Notes: a model not told the origin generated them from the letters alone. Counted from the first letter of the stretch, positions 1 through 13,249 are shown. The stretch is 64,000 bases of DNA from Leptobrachium leishanense (GCA_009667805.1 CM019067.1:64152637-64216636); one strand, 5' to 3'. A program made the numbers and translations.

Positions 1-312
1 AAAAAGTGTGAAAATGTAACATTTTGAACAAAAGTTTGCAGTAACACTTCAAAGCTAGTTTAAGCAGGCTCTGCTGTGTCTTTTAGCTTCATTTTATTTA
101 CTAAACTGACATAAGAACAGAAAGTTTCAGATCGATATCATTTTTTTTCTCTTTTCCAAGGTGGCTGTTATGAACTGAAATGTGATGTGTTTTCTTGTCA
201 GTTCTCAAATCTTTGGATTATAAGTGTATTATTACGATCAACAAAAAAATAGGCAACTATAGATTGATAAATTGTTTGAAAGTCTCTACTTTAACAGATG
301 CAAACTGTTACT
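1..312. other. Unassigned AT-rich sequence
   Basis: I see no gene, exon or recognisable repeat end here. The short open frames beginning near 272 belong to the repeat that follows. Confidence 0.5.
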
Positions 313-1017
313 GGGCCATATAACTGGTGCTAAAACAGGGACGCTAACGCGGAAAACCTGCGCCAGAAGGTTTTCTCATAGCGTCCCTGTTTTACCACCA
401 TACTACGGAGCAGCACCACCGTCCCTGATACTTGTGGCAGCCCTTCTGTGCCGCCGTGAGTATCACCTCCTGGAGTCCATTGGACTCCATGGAGGGTTGT
501 GCTGCTGGGCCACGAGTCCTGCACGATTTTGCTCTCGCAAGATTGTGCAGGGCCGCCGAGTGATTCGTGGAGGGAGATTGGGGACTACTTGTTCCCAGTC
601 TACCTCTGCCGCCGGCAGCCAGAAGCAGAGGATCGGGCCACCGTTCTCGCCACGGGATGAGAGGTGAGTATCTGATTTTTGGAGTGGGGTTCAGCTGGTG
701 CCGACTGATTCTGCAGAAGCGGTATCAGTTAGCATCAGCTCTGAGCAGTGGTTAACATTTTAGTTACAACATCAGTGCGTTAATTAGCGTTAGGACTTTG
801 TAATCCTAACCCTAACTACTGATTGCACACCGCATGTTAACTATAGGGAACGCAAAGTACAGTAAGCTTGTGCAAGCTAGCTCAATCACTGATGCGGTAA
901 CGGATATTTTAACCGTTAGGGATGTAATATGGGGGGCATGCATTAAAGTTACTTAACCTAGCATTAGCACTTACATTTCTTAGCGCTGACGCTAGCGTTA
1001 AGAGTCTAATAGTGCCC
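313..1017. mobile_element. Non-autonomous DNA element, GGGCCATATTA-type ends, copy 1
   Basis: The left end reads GGGCCATATAACTGGTGCTA and the right end, reverse-complemented, reads GGGCACTATTAGACTCTTAA, so the ends are imperfect inverted repeats. The sequence ACT flanks both ends and may be a 3-bp target duplication. The interior (about 640-1010) is clearly homologous to 21,002-21,376, sharing the GATGAGAGGTGAGTAT block and the AGGACTTTGTAATCCTAAC block. Positions 640-665 supply an uninterrupted version of the site where the hAT at 15,240 inserted in the other copy. The interior has no transposase frame; 131-aa and 62-aa open frames here look incidental. The superfamily is not certain. Confidence 0.6.
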
Positions 1018-1532
1018 ACTGTGTGCACATTAACTGTGAGGCAAGCAAAGACTCAAATATACATACATGCCGAAAAAACGGTTTTGCGTCTATTCCCTAT
1101 CAGGGCGGCTGCGTAGAACAGAAGTATCCAGCCTGCTTCATGTATAAAACATAACAAGAAAAAAAGATTGTCATTTGCACTCACCCCTGTAGCTCCATGC
1201 GAAACAAGACACAATCAGAAGTTTTAGTTTACTTGAATGGCCATTGAAGTGCAAGCTCACCCACCACATCACGGCACCTCTGGGTCAGGTGGGTCCCACC
1301 TAATGAAACCAAGAGCTGCTTTTCTAAGCAAGTACATATCCCTATGCTGCTTATCAGCCAAGAGGTAAACTGAAGAAAAGACTCAAATATATATGGCAAC
1401 ATTTTCACCAAATTTCTTAATAGGACATGCATTAAATGCTTTTTAGGGGCAATTTCAGATGAAGATGAAACTTTAAGTAATATGTGGCAAATATTACAAC
1501 AAAATATGAAAATTATTTCACCAAACTCATCA
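1018..1532. other. Unassigned sequence
   Basis: A 109-codon minus-strand open frame lies at 1229-1558, but it resembles nothing I recognise and overlaps the terminal repeat of the next element. I treat it as chance. Confidence 0.4.
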
Positions 1533-2231
1533 GGCCCTATTACATGCTTTGCACACAATTGTGCACGCGCAAAAACGCATTAACGCGAGGGGCAAAACCC
1601 TTTGCGCTGAACGTCATATTACGACATTCGCGCACAAATGCACGTTAACGTCTAACGCGAGTGACCCTGCGCGAACCCTTTGCGAGCGCAATTTAGTGCG
1701 CGCATCCTATACTTAACATTGTGAGCGCAAGTGCGTTTGTGCGCTGGTGCGCGCATGGTATTACAATCTTAGCGCAAAATTTAACGGACAACGTTTGTGC
1801 GCATAATTTTAACGTCTTTGAAAAGCTGATGGTAACTGCAAATTGTAACAACCTGACCGTACCAAACTGCGGATTCACAACGGAGAACGTCGATGCGCAC
1901 GTTTTTTTTACTAGATCCGTCAAAATTGGCGGCCACTACCTTGTCTTCCGTCAGAACGTACGGCTGTTGTGCCCAGTTCGCACAAAAATGCATTCGTCTG
2001 ATGGACTCATGTTAAAAATTACATTGCGCTCACTGATTTCTGCGCGCAAAGTACCAAAGTACTTTGCGCGCATTTTTGCGCGTCGGTTTTACGAGCGCAA
2101 TTTCCCGATCGATGAAAAAATGCGCGAAGGAATGTAATTCCAGCGGTGATTTTCATGCGTTAACGTTTAACGCTTCGCGCAAAAAAACCCGCGTTTAGCG
2201 TGCGTTTTTGCGTTAAGAATGTAATAGGGCC
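1533..2231. mobile_element. GC/CpG-rich non-autonomous DNA element with inverted ends
   Basis: The left end GGCCCTATTACATGCTTTGC pairs with the reverse-complemented right end GGCCCTATTACATTCTTAAC. CATCA occurs on both sides (1528-1532 and 2232-2236), consistent with a target duplication. The interior is packed with GCGC and TTAACG blocks, for example a palindrome around GCGCAAAGTACCAAAGTACTTTGCGC near 2045-2070. No transposase is encoded; the 138-codon plus frame at 1721-2137 is compositional. Retained CpGs suggest a fairly young copy (inference). Confidence 0.7.
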
Positions 2232-2347
2232 CATCATATTTGCCCTCCACAGGAAAGCAATTATACATAATTCATTCAAAAGCAGATTATTCCAATTTAG
2301 GGTGCACGAGGTTCAAATAAGGGCACTTGCTAAATCGTGGGTAATTA

Positions 2348-3136
2348 CCCCTTAACAAATGATTTTCCACAAAACCATTATCAGAAACAGTGGTTTAGTG
2401 GAGAATCACTTTAGCAAAAAATCATTGTGAATATTCGCAATCAGGGTTATTCTTAGAGCACTGAAATGTCACAGACATTTTGGTGCTCTCCTGTTCCTCG
2501 CACTTTGGTGAGTTCAATTCGCCGACCCTGTGGTGAATTCAGCATTCACCGCAGGGTCCCCAAAGCCCAGCAAACAACCTGCTGAACACATCCGCAAAAC
2601 TGCCGCATCGATCGGAAAAAATCCTATGGGATTCACCTGTTTAAAGCTGTCGAATTAAACCACAGAAAATCAGGGCATTTCACTAACATTTCACTGCTGT
2701 TGAGTGTTCTTTTAATAGATTGGGGATTTCACTGCCACCGAAGATCACGGTATTTCGCTGGAAATTCACAAATATTTGGCGAGCTGCCAGCTTTTTGAAT
2801 AGCTGAATGGCCGTGAAATCGCACCGTACGGGGAAATTCACTATTCAATGCAATTTTTTACTGTATGAGCAGTATTTGACTGGCAGACATTGGCATCTGC
2901 CGGCCAGAATGCGTTACTGCAGCTGGGGTTCCCTGTTAAATCAGCCGGGGATCCAAGTTTGTGAGGCTCAACCAGTCAAACTGTTTTAGCACCTCAGCCT
3001 TGATGCCCTTTTGGTCACAAAACGTTTGGGGCACATTCTGGAACCCATTTGCAAGACCAAATCGAGTATACTCTATATTGGTGAACCTACAGGTGCTTTG
3101 TTGATTGAGTGTACTCAATCTTTTGTAGTGAAGGGG
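2348..3136. mobile_element. Possible TTAA-type (piggyBac-like) MITE, interrupted
   Basis: The left end CCCCTTAACAAATGATTTTC and the right end AGTGAAGGGG followed by TTAA (3137-3140) resemble other TTAA|CCCCTTCACTA ends in this window (27,430 and, reversed, near 5440). The left flank reads ATTA rather than TTAA. It is interrupted by the element at 2444. Confidence 0.4.
2444..2855. mobile_element. GGGTTATTCAGAG-family non-autonomous element, right end lost
   Basis: It begins GGGTTATTCTTAGAGCACTG and carries the family's signature blocks: a short palindrome around GGTGAATTCAGCATTCACC near 2531-2553, the ATCCTATGGGATTCACC block, and a block resembling GGGGAAATTCACTATTC near 2830. Other members here are at 4574, 25,271, 54,430 and 58,987. 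The right terminus cannot be matched beyond about 2855, so this copy seems truncated. Confidence 0.55.
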
Positions 3137-3175
3137 TTAAATCTACGCACAAGCAATTTATTTGTTCTGCTGTAA

Positions 3176-3599
3176 GGCTAGGGTCAGACTGAGGCAGTGC
3201 GAACGCGCGTGCAGGCGCACTTAATCACGGCCGTGCTAGCAGCAAATGCCGGGCGATGACGGCCAATATACGAAGTACGGTCGCACAAAAGTCCGGCTGC
3301 GCAACGCAAGTGGCAAACGAACGCATTTTGTCGAGAACGTAAAACCGCTAGTACGGTTGTACAGAGTGCGCTGCGTCCGCTAGCGGCGTGTGTGCGTGAA
3401 TTGGAGATGTCAGACACTGCTAATGTCCGGCCAACATAACGTCCAGATGCAAAAGTGTTTTATTGATGATCCGTACAAAATCACGGACGAAAATGCGCAT
3501 AGTATGACCGCTATCGCGTATTCTGTGAAAAAATGCGTCCATTCGTTCGAACGCACTTTTTCACAGACAACGTGAAAATGCGTTCGTCTGACCCTAGCC
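3176..3599. mobile_element. Harbinger-type MITE (GGCTAGGGTCAGA ends)
   Basis: Perfect inverted termini GGCTAGGGTCAGAC / its complement bound a CpG-rich interior with no transposase. Flanks are TAA on the left and TTA on the right. Better copies (19,288 and 30,452) show identical 3-bp TWA duplications, which is the PIF/Harbinger signature; assignment to that superfamily is therefore inference from target preference. The central part contains short palindromes such as GTGCGTGAATTGG-flanking GCGT motifs. Confidence 0.75.
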
Positions 3600-4243
3600 T
3601 TAGCTAGCACTATAAAACGATAAGACGATACATTGTTTTCAAAGATTCTACCACATATCAAGGACTGGAAAACGAAATGAAATGTCTTTTTCTGAACCAA
3701 AGTGCTGCATTCTGCTAAATGTCATGCAGCTGCACTCTGTTTGGGATAAAAATGCGAGGAATCCATTTAAAGCAGCTGGTTGTGTAATTTCTACATATAC
3801 AGTATACGTTTTATTTTCCATATTTATCTCTCTGGTTGCTAGATCTTTTTTATTGCAGGTATTCAGCTTAAAAAAAAAAAGCGCAAAATTAGCAAATTGG
3901 GGCTCGTTGAGTGATTCATTCCAATAAAGTGTGGTTTAATTATCCTCTAAAGGGCCAGGGCTATGTAACGAGATAAAACAAAATAACTGATTTAAAAGTT
4001 TCTAACATGCTTAAGAACTAAAAGTTTTTTTTTTTTAACAAAAGCGCTATATTCTGTAGGTTCTTGTGGTCAAGGGCGCAGTTTTTAAAGGTGTATGCTT
4101 TATATATCATATTTCTCAAGGTAAAGCTTTTTAAATGCCTTCCTTCAAAAAAAATGCAGGATCCTAACTCTATAGGAAGACATGACAGGCCTAGCTGAAG
4201 TGTAGCGGCAGTAGCATCTGCATGTCATGTACTATATATACTG
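3600..4243. other. Unassigned AT-rich sequence
   Basis: I see no gene or element end between the two MITEs. There are A and T homopolymers near 3870 and 4027 only. Confidence 0.5.
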
Positions 4244-4246
4244 TAA

Positions 4247-4568
4247 GGCCGGAGTCAGACGAGCTCACTATGTGCGCCCGTACTGACGTGTCTCCCGGGG
4301 TCCGTCTCAGCGTTGTGATGCTTCGATGGGGCCGGCCACACGCGGTAGCGCAGGCACAAATTACACGCGTTAGAGTGGGCGTGCTGCGGATGTTCTGAAA
4401 GCCTCCCAGTCGACGCGCTACAACATGCGTTCGACGGGGCTGCAAAGTGCAATCCTCCATAGGACTAACTGCGCTCAGCGATGTGGCCAGACGGGTGTCA
4501 AAGTGGAAGGAACATCCACTCTCACAGACGTTCAGTCCGCTCTGCAAAACGCTCGTCCGACCCCGGCC
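4247..4568. mobile_element. Harbinger-type MITE (GGCCGGAGTCAGAC ends)
   Basis: Inverted ends GGCCGGAGTCAGACGAG and its near-complement GTCCGACCCCGGCC are flanked by identical TAA trinucleotides (4244-4246, 4569-4571). It is shorter than the 424-446 bp copies and more diverged inside. It abuts the next element directly. Confidence 0.75.
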
Positions 4569-4573
4569 TAAGT

Positions 4574-5334
4574 AGTTATTCATTAGCAGCCGAACTTGCC
4601 ATCGAATTGGAGCGAATGGTGAATTTCCCCATACAGTGCAATTTCGTGGCAGCTCAGCTTTTCAGAAAGCTGGCAATTCGCCAAATATTGGTGAATTACC
4701 AGCAAAATATGGGGCAGTTTGTCTCAGATCGCTGCAATTCGGCATTCTACGGTGGCAGTGAAATCCCCATAGAGAAGTAATGGTTAATCTATACAGAGAA
4801 CGCCGAACTGCACCGAAATGTCAGTGAAATGCCCTGATTTTCAGTGCTTCCATCCGACTGGTTTAAACAGGAGAATCCCATAGGTTTCCATGTAACATTT
4901 ATTCAAATGTTTATTCTTTTCATTTGCAGCAAAAAGTCTTTTTATTCAATTATATTTTAGGCATTTTTCTGGATTTTTCAGACGAAATTTTTGATTTCCA
5001 TGTTTTTTAATGGGGGTTGTTTGTTTTTATTATCTTTTAACAGACCTTTTTTATTTTTTATAGGACCTTTATTTATTATTTTCATTCGGTTTTTTTTTAG
5101 TTTTAAGCGCCTTTTGTAAAATTGCAGAGTTCAGGTCTTTTTTCTTTTACAAGTTTGGCGGCAGGCGGCTATCAATTCGGCGGCCCTTTTTGGTGGTGTT
5201 CAGCGGTTTGTTCGGCGGATCGTCGGCTCTCTTCAACAGCATTCAGTGTATTCTGTTCGGCGCACTTCAGGGACCCTTCACCGAAGCGCAATGTACGAGA
5301 GAGAACGAAAATTTCAGTGTTCTCTGAATAACTC
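4574..5334. mobile_element. GGGTTATTCAGAG-family non-autonomous element
   Basis: Left end AGTTATTCATTAGCAGCC and reverse-complemented right end AGAGTTATTCAGAGAACACT match the family's termini. Inside are the CAATTCGCCAAATATTGGTGAATT block, the CCCATAGAGAAGTAATGG block, and a T-rich centre near 4900-5100. There is no transposase. The superfamily is not established. Confidence 0.6.
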
Positions 5335-5833
5335 TTATAGTAAAGGAATTTGCTGAAGGAATTCTAAACCGTATGACTACTGAAAAATGGTCTTCCATAA
5401 AACTAGGTCCTAACAGTGGTTTTATGGAATAGCACCTGATAGTGAAGGGGTTATTATAACAATTGACTCATATTAAAATATTTACACAAAGCATTTATTC
5501 ATGCTTTACTTTTGTATATAGATAAAGTGAGCATTGCCGCAATGTTAGGTCAAATAATTAACCGTATTTTTTCTTTCTGACGAAACGTGTGAAAAATTTC
5601 TACATGTACGCTAATTGTAAAAATTTACCTACTGCTCAACCCTGGTGTTAAACTGACGGAAAGGAGGAAAAAAAAAAAAAAATTTTAAAAAAAAAGATCC
5701 TCGCCCCAAATTAACAGGCAATTAACAGGCAATTGAAAGGAATACAGCACAGTGCTCTCTTGACCCCAAACACCATAGTAATGGATCTGGTCCGCAATGT
5801 CGCTGCTGTTGCAGTAGGCTCTATTAGGATATA
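5335..5833. other. Mostly unassigned; one TTAA-type end
   Basis: Positions about 5390-5452 (TAGTGAAGGGGTTAT at the end) resemble a CCCCTTCACTA-type piggyBac MITE terminus. An A-run lies near 5668. Nothing else is recognised. Confidence 0.4.
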
Positions 5834-5862
5834 CAGTTGTGTTCAAAATTATTCAACCCCCA
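5834..5862 (+). repeat. Tc1 left terminal inverted repeat
   Basis: 29 bp identical to the complement of 7422-7450, directly next to a TA target dinucleotide. Confidence 0.9.
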
Positions 5863-6185
5863 ATGCTGTAAAGGGTTTTAGGGAATTTAGTGTACATTTG
5901 TAATTGTATTCAGAATGAAATCCTACAAGGACTTTTTAAAGAACCATATGCAACTAAAATGACATCAATTGGTTTTGTAATACAGTAGTAAATGTTTCTT
6001 TTGTGAATTCTTCATTGACACAATTATTCAACCCTTTAAAGACTACCACTCTGAAGAACAGAGGTTCATTCAAGTGTTTTCAATCAGGTATTGAAAACAC
6101 CTGTGGATGTCACGGAGCAGCAATAAAGCATAATAAGCACAAATTAGGCAGCTTTAAAATGACTGTGATACTCAGCTCCTTCTAG

Positions 6186-7232
<1,047 letters not shown>

Positions 7233-7421
7233 GATTGAATGTCACTTGGGGGTTGAATAAAACTGATAATGATGTGAGCACAGAAAAGACATTTGTGGTT
7301 ATTTCATTATAAATGTTATGTTATATTTGTCTGACCTACACGTGCCTCTTTGATTTAATTGTAAGCAAGATGACTGAATGATCAAAATCAATGTCAAACT
7401 GGCCAAAACACTCAATTTCAG

Positions 7422-7450
7422 TGGGGGTTGAATAATTTTGAACACAACTG
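7422..7450 (-). repeat. Tc1 right terminal inverted repeat
   Basis: 29 bp, exact complement of the left terminus, followed by TA. Confidence 0.9.
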
Positions 7451-7452
7451 TA

Positions 7453-8777
7453 TAGGTATCCTTTATTGACATGTATCCTAAATCTAATATATTGGCTAAT
7501 TCTAAACATTTTATGCTGGGGTTATTCATAGTATGTAACCGGTTGAGTATTAGGATTAGGACCATGTTTAAAGGGACACATGGATAGGTTTTGCACTGAA
7601 ACATGTATTATTTATATACTGCAGCAGGGAATTTATGGTCGCCCCCCTGGCTTTCCTTTTGGATCTATTAAATGCATTGTAATGATTCTACATGCTGTCG
7701 GGTGGCATTTATCATGCAATGCTCATCAGCGCTGCGGAATATGCTGGCGCTTTATAAATAAAGAATAATAATAATAATAATCAGCCTTAATTAATATATG
7801 TGTGCATATAAACATGGATAATACGGCCACCTTGGAGGATTTTAATAATGCAGGGGCGTGAGGGCTCTTCGCTGGTTGTGTTCATACTTATTCAAGCTTC
7901 TGAGGGCAGGGGATAGGTATGGCCCGGCACTCTGCACTTTAAAAACTGTTCTATCCTGTATACAACCGCATTAGCGCTGGGTCTCAGCCCGGGTCTTAGC
8001 GTTTCTCTAGCATGCGCTAATGAATCTTGTACACTGACGACCGCGAACAAGGCGATCTGTTGGTGGGTTGACAGGGGCTACATTTTAGTGGCTCGTGGTA
8101 GATTTTTGTCGTTTTAGCTCACCCCAGGTGATAGAGCCCTATAGCTGGCATGGCTTAAAACATGATGAGATATTTCAAATTTACCTACATCATTTTACAG
8201 TGTGTCTGTGGGAAGATAAATAAAGTTTTGTTCTAAATTTAAATAATTTATGCAGTATTTCACAGTCTTGTATTGGGGTCCAGAGAGCAAAATACAACTA
8301 AGCTTTCCATTTATGTGACACGAGAGCTGCATTATAGGATTAAACTAGGTTAAGCCCTGATGTTAAGTACTTACATTGCTGATTAACATGTCAGGTCAGA
8401 GCAAAGAGAAAAAGTCAAATTGTCTGTCAGTGAGGTCTCCGTGTTCTACTGGAGTGTGCTGCCCTTTAGGAGAATGTAACGGTACAAACAGAGGAGCCAA
8501 AAAAGGATTTGGATTATAGACCTCCACGGTAATGTAGCTGTTTATTTTTATGATCTGACAGACCGTTTTATCATTGATGTTTAAATCAAGCTGCTTGGGT
8601 CAGTTCTAAAGGAACAAAGAGACTGAAGTAGTTATTCTCTGTGTGGGATTCATCATTCACATTGGCATACAGTGCCCGACTGCCCATTACATTACAGACA
8701 CTGTTAAAGTGAAGCTTTTTTAATACTTCTCTCATTTTTTGTAAATATGTTTTACTTGGGTTATTATATATTATATA
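7453..8777. other. Mostly unassigned; one (AATAAT)n repeat tail
   Basis: At 7727-7782 the sequence GCTGCGGAATATGCTGGCGC followed by TTTATAAATAAAGAATAATAAT is the 3' tail of a dispersed SINE/LINE family seen again at 36,598 and, inverted, at 56,111. The remainder shows no gene, exon or element end that I can support. Confidence 0.5.
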
Positions 8778-9273
8778 CGCACTGCCTAGACAAAAAAAGT
8801 CACCACCTGGATTTAACCAATAATTACTGCTTTATGATAATTACTGCAGTGATTAATATGTTTCAGCTAGAATATACTGAATATATCAATGGGTTTCTTC
8901 TTCCCTGATGACACAGCGGGCATATTCCAAGATGGCAATGCCAGGATTCATCAGGCTCAAATTGTGCAAGAGCGGTTCAGGGAGCATGAGACATCATTTT
9001 CACGCATGGATTGGCCACCGCACAGTCCAGAGCTTAACCCCCTTGAGAATCTTTGGGATAATGTGCTGGAGAAGACTATACGCAGCGCTAAGACTTTCCA
9101 TCATCAATACTAGATCTTGGCCACAAATTAAAGTGACTCAGGACGGAAATAAATGCTGTGACATTGCATAAGTTTATTGAAAGGATGGCACGGCGAATGC
9201 AGGCACGTAATCGAAGCAACATGCTGTCCAATGAAATATAAGAGTGTGTGACTTTTATTTTGGCCAGGCAATG
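8778..9273 (+). mobile_element. Internally deleted Tc1-like element
   Basis: The left end CGCACTGCCTAGACAAAAAA and the reverse-complemented right end CATTGCCTGGCCAAAATAAA are imperfect inverted repeats flanked by TA (8776-8777, 9274-9275). At 496 bp it has lost most of a full element but keeps the end of a transposase. It is a different Tc1 family from the one at 5834. Confidence 0.8.
8889..9130 (+). pseudogene. Tc1 transposase C-terminal remnant
   Basis: The frame at 8889-9113 preserves the second catalytic region (QDGNARIH, corresponding to QDNDxxH) and the third ([13 protein letters not shown], containing the catalytic glutamate). DNA-binding domains and the first aspartate are absent, so it cannot be functional. 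The C-terminal 30 or so residues are out of frame after about 9110. Confidence 0.8.
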
Positions 9274-9275
9274 TA

Positions 9276-9658
9276 TATTGAAATATAAAGGGCATTGTTA
9301 TGTTGTACACAATAATGTACATGTTTAATTTTTCATTGTACAAATCATTTACTTTTTCTTCCTAGCAAGTGGTGCAACTGTTTTTATTTTTCTGGTCTAC
9401 ATGCAGGAATTAAATATATTGTGCTGAGAAAACTGATGTCGCAACTGTGACAAACTTTGGCATTTCATGAAAATTTAAACAGCATCGCGAGTAGATTCTT
9501 TGAGCTTCTCCTGCCATCGTTTAAATTTCTCTTTCTGAGATCTCAAAATTTATCACGGTTGCAACTATGACAAAATTCTTTGGTTTGTGAATAACCACCT
9601 AAAATTTGGCCAAATGCATTTTTATGTCTTAAACGTTGCATTTGTTCCATAGTAAAGA
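9276..9658. other. Unassigned AT-rich sequence
   Basis: No gene or element terminus is recognised between the Tc1 derivative and the CR1 LINE. Confidence 0.45.
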
Positions 9659-10404
9659 TTAGACTATCTGCCACAGAGGCCTCCTAGGAGTGGCAGATGG
9701 ACTACTGTAGGATCTGGTAGACTTAGAGTTGGGGATATAAGGCATGTCCCACAGTCTGTGGCTCTTCTTAATTCTTTTGGGGCACTTTCAGAGTGTAGTG
9801 GTGAGACGGAAGTAGGCTCAGACACCATAGTTGAGGAACCACCATCCCCTATGCCTAAGGTATGCAGGACTGCAACCAAGAACAATAAGGAAAAGGTGGG
9901 ACATGATAGAAGGCAATTGTTGCTGGGTGATTCTATCATAAGAGGTGCGGAGCTGGAGAGTAGTGGTTTGGTGAGATGTCTTCCTGGGGCTACTGCTCGT
10001 AGAGACAAGAAACGTATTCTCAATATTGTCAAACAAGCAAAGCAGCAAGGGGAAGTGGATGTTCTAGTCCATCTAGGGACAAATGACTTGGCTAGCAATG
10101 AGTTTTCTGAGATTAAGGAGGATTTTTGTGTTCTTGGAGGTGAAATACAGCAGATTGCGTCCACTGTGTCATTCTCTGAAGTTTTGCCTGTGCATAACAT
10201 TCAGGATAGGCAGATGCGCAATAGGGAATTTAATTTGTGGCTTCGGAATGGTGTCGAGAGCAAGGATTTGGCTTTGTGTCCCATGATAGCTCTAATTGGA
10301 GCAGAAAGAAACTGTATAAAAAAGATGGTTTGCATCTTACTCATAGGGGAACATATGTTCTCAGTGAGAAGTTCAAAGGTTTCGCAAAGAAATATTTAAA
10401 CTAG
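9659..10404 (+). pseudogene. CR1 ORF1 remnant with SGNH esterase domain
   Basis: CR1 ORF1 proteins carry an SGNH hydrolase (esterase) module of uncertain role in retrotransposition. Here the Ser-containing block is LLLGDSIIRG (near 9917-9946), followed by VLVHLGTNDLA (near 10,060-10,090), which carries the GxxND signature. The terminal D-x-x-H block (DGLHLTHRG, about 10,324-10,350) is present but in another frame: a single-base loss around 10,246-10,250 separates it. The gene ends at the TAG at 10,402. The N-terminus is lost by 5' truncation, so the beginning given is only where the frame is first recognisable. Confidence 0.8.
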
Positions 10405-10479
10405 GAGGGGGGGACAAAAGGGTAAAAAACAATCTGCCTGATTGTCCCCCAAAACTGAATCGGCGGGTGCAAGCAACAT

Positions 10480-13249
10480 GCGGGGAAAAAAAGGACAAGC
10501 TCAGAGTTGTGTCTACAAATGCTCGCAGTTTAGTCAATAAAATCAATGAACTGGAGGCAATGATGGCAGCTGAAAAAGTAGATTTAGTTGCGGGTTACTG
10601 AGACATGGTTCAGTGAGAAAAATAACTGGGACATAACAATACCGGGGTACTCTTTATATAGAAAAGACAGAGAAGGTAGGAAAGGAGGAGGAGTGGCCCT
10701 GTATGTGAAAAACAACATAAAAACGAACCAAATAAAAGTGAGCGAGGTGAACATAGAGTCAGTTTGGGTTACGCTAACATTTGGCAATCATACAGTAGCT
10801 CGTGTAGGTGTGATCTATAGACCCCCTGGACAAGTAGAAGAGCTAGATAATCTGCTGCTTGAGGAAATAGCCAAAATGGCAATGAAGGGGGAAGTTATTA
10901 TCATGGGGGACTTTAATCTTCCTGATGTGAACTGGAAAACCAAAACTGCTGGGTGCACCAGGAGTACAAATATTCTAAACTCCCTACTGGGATTATCTCT
11001 AACACAAGTAGTTGAGGAGCCGACCCGTAAAGAGGCCATATTGGATTTAATACTCACAAATGGAGGTTTGGTATCGGACGTTGTTGTAGGTGAAAATTTG
11101 GGATCTAGTGATCACCAGTCAGTATGGTTTAATATAAGAACAGAGATGGAGCCACACCACACAAAAACAAAAGTTTTAGACTTTAAAAAAACAGATTTTT
11201 CTAAAATTAGACTTTGTGTGAAGGAGTCATTATCAGACTGGAGGAGTTTAAAGGGTGTCCAGGAGAAATGGGATTATTTAAAAGAAGCATTATTGAAGGC
11301 CACAGGCAATTGCATTCGACTTGTTAGCAAAAACAAAAAAGGGAAGAAACCACTGTGGTACTCTGCAGAAGTGGCCAAAATAGTGAAGAACAAAAAGACA
11401 GCATTCAATAATTATAAATCAACTCAGAGTGAAGAAGATAGGCAAACCTATAAGATTAGGCAGAAAGAGGCAAAGCAATTTATAAGAGCTTCCAAAGCAC
11501 ACGCAGAAGAGAAAATAGCTCAGTCAGTAAAAAAGGGGGACAAAACATTTTTTAGATACATAAACGAGAAAAGAAAAGTAAAACAAGGATTAGTTAGATT
11601 AAAAACAAAGGAAGGAAGGTATGTAGAAGAGGATAAAAGTCTCGCTGACTGCCTCAATGAATATTTTTGTTCAGTCTTTGCAGAAGAAAAGGAAGGAAAG
11701 GGACCTCAGTTAGGAGGAAACACTAACGAGACAATTACATATCAGTTTACAGAGGAGGAGGTTCTACAGCAGCTGTCTAAAGTAAAGACAAATAAATCAA
11801 TGGGGCCTGATGGATCCACCCTAAATTATTAAAAGAGCTCAGTGATGTAATAGCAAAACCGTTAACAGATTTATTTAACCAATCCTTGCTAACGGGAGTC
11901 ATCCCAGAAGACTGGAAATTAGCAAATGTTGTGCCCATTCACAAGAAGGGTAGTAGGGAGGAATCTGGGAACTATAGGCCAGTTAGTCTTACGTCAGTAG
12001 TGGGGAAATTAATGGAAACCATGTTAAAGGAAAGGATTGTTGAACATCTAAAAACACATAGATTACAGGATCAGAAACAACATGGGTTTACCTCAGGGAG
12101 ATCATGCCAAACTAATCTTATTGTTTTTGATTGGGTAACAAAAATAATAGACACAGGTGGTGCAGTAGACATTGCTTATTTAGATTTCAGTAAGGCTTTT
12201 GATACTGTTCCGCATAGAAGGCTTATCAATAAATTGCAATCTTTGAGCTTGGATTCCAATATTGTTGAATGGATTAGGCAGTGGCTGAGTGACAGGCAAC
12301 AGAGGGTTGTGGTAAATGGAGTTTATTCGGCGCAAGGTCTTGTTACCAGTGGGGTACCTCAGGGGTCAGTACTTGGACCCATTCTATTTAATATTTTTGT
12401 TAGTGATATTGCAGAAGGTATTAATGGAAAAGTATGTCTTTTTGCTGTTGACACAAAGATTTGCAACAGGGTTGATGTTCCTGGAGGGATCAGCCAAATG
12501 ACAAGTGATTTAGGTAAACTAAAAAAATGGTCGGAGCTGTGGCAATTGAGTTTTAATGTGGATAAGTGCAAGATAATGCACCTGGGACGTAAAAACCCAA
12601 GGGCTGAATATAGAATATTTGATACAGTCCTAACCTCAACATCTGAGGAAAAGGATTTAGGGGTTATTATTTCAGAGGATCTAAAGGTAAGTAGTCAATG
12701 TAATAGAGCAGCAGGAAATGCTAGCAGAATGCTTGGTTGTATAGGGAGAGTATTAGCAGTAGGAAAAGGGAAGTGCTCATGCCACTGTACAGAGCACTGG
12801 TGAGACCTCACTTGGAGTACTGTGTGCAGTACTGGAGACCGTATCTCCAGAAGGATATAGACATCTTAGAGAGAGTTCAGAGAAGGGCTACTAAAATGGT
12901 GTACGGCTTGAAGGAGAAAAGTTACCAGGAAAGGCTTAATGATCTTAACATGTACAGCTTGGAAAAAAGACGAGACAGAGGAGATATGATAGAAACATTT
13001 AAATACGTAAAGGGAATCCACAAGGTAGAGGAAGGGAGTATATTTAAAAGGAAACAAAGTAGCAAAACAAGAGGACATAGTCTTAGATTAGAGGGGCAAA
13101 GGTTTAAAAGTAACATCAGGAAGCATTATTTTACTGAGAGGGTGGTGGATACATGGAACAGTCTTCCAGTTGAAGTGGTAGAGGCCAAAACAGTAATTGA
13201 ATTTAAGCAAGCATGGGATAGGCATAAGGCTATCCTAAACAAAAGATAA
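10480..13249 (+). pseudogene. CR1 ORF2 (endonuclease-reverse transcriptase), broken
   Basis: ORF2 nicks the target (APE-type endonuclease) and reverse-transcribes the LINE RNA there. The endonuclease starts with LRVVSTNARSL (near 10,500), then ETWFSE, GGGVALYV, GDFNLPDVNW and SSDHQSVWF (near 11,105). Reverse transcriptase follows: GPDG near 11,803, ANVVPIHKKG, NYRPVSLTS, YLDFSKAFDTVPH (12,175-12,215), SGVPQGSVLGP. The catalytic box, normally F-A-D-D, reads FAVD (12,440-12,452), so a catalytic aspartate is lost. One-base frameshifts lie near 10,594, 11,812 and 12,751. The C-terminal region (LEYCVQYW ... LEKRRDRGDMIETFKY) ends at the stop 13,247-13,249. The start is approximate. Confidence 0.9.

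Noticed and set aside
1229..1558. A 109-codon minus-strand frame
   Set aside because: No motif recognised, and it runs into a MITE terminus; considered chance.
9664..10200. A 178-codon minus-strand frame
   Set aside because: It is the complement of CR1 ORF1, whose plus-strand SGNH motifs are clear.
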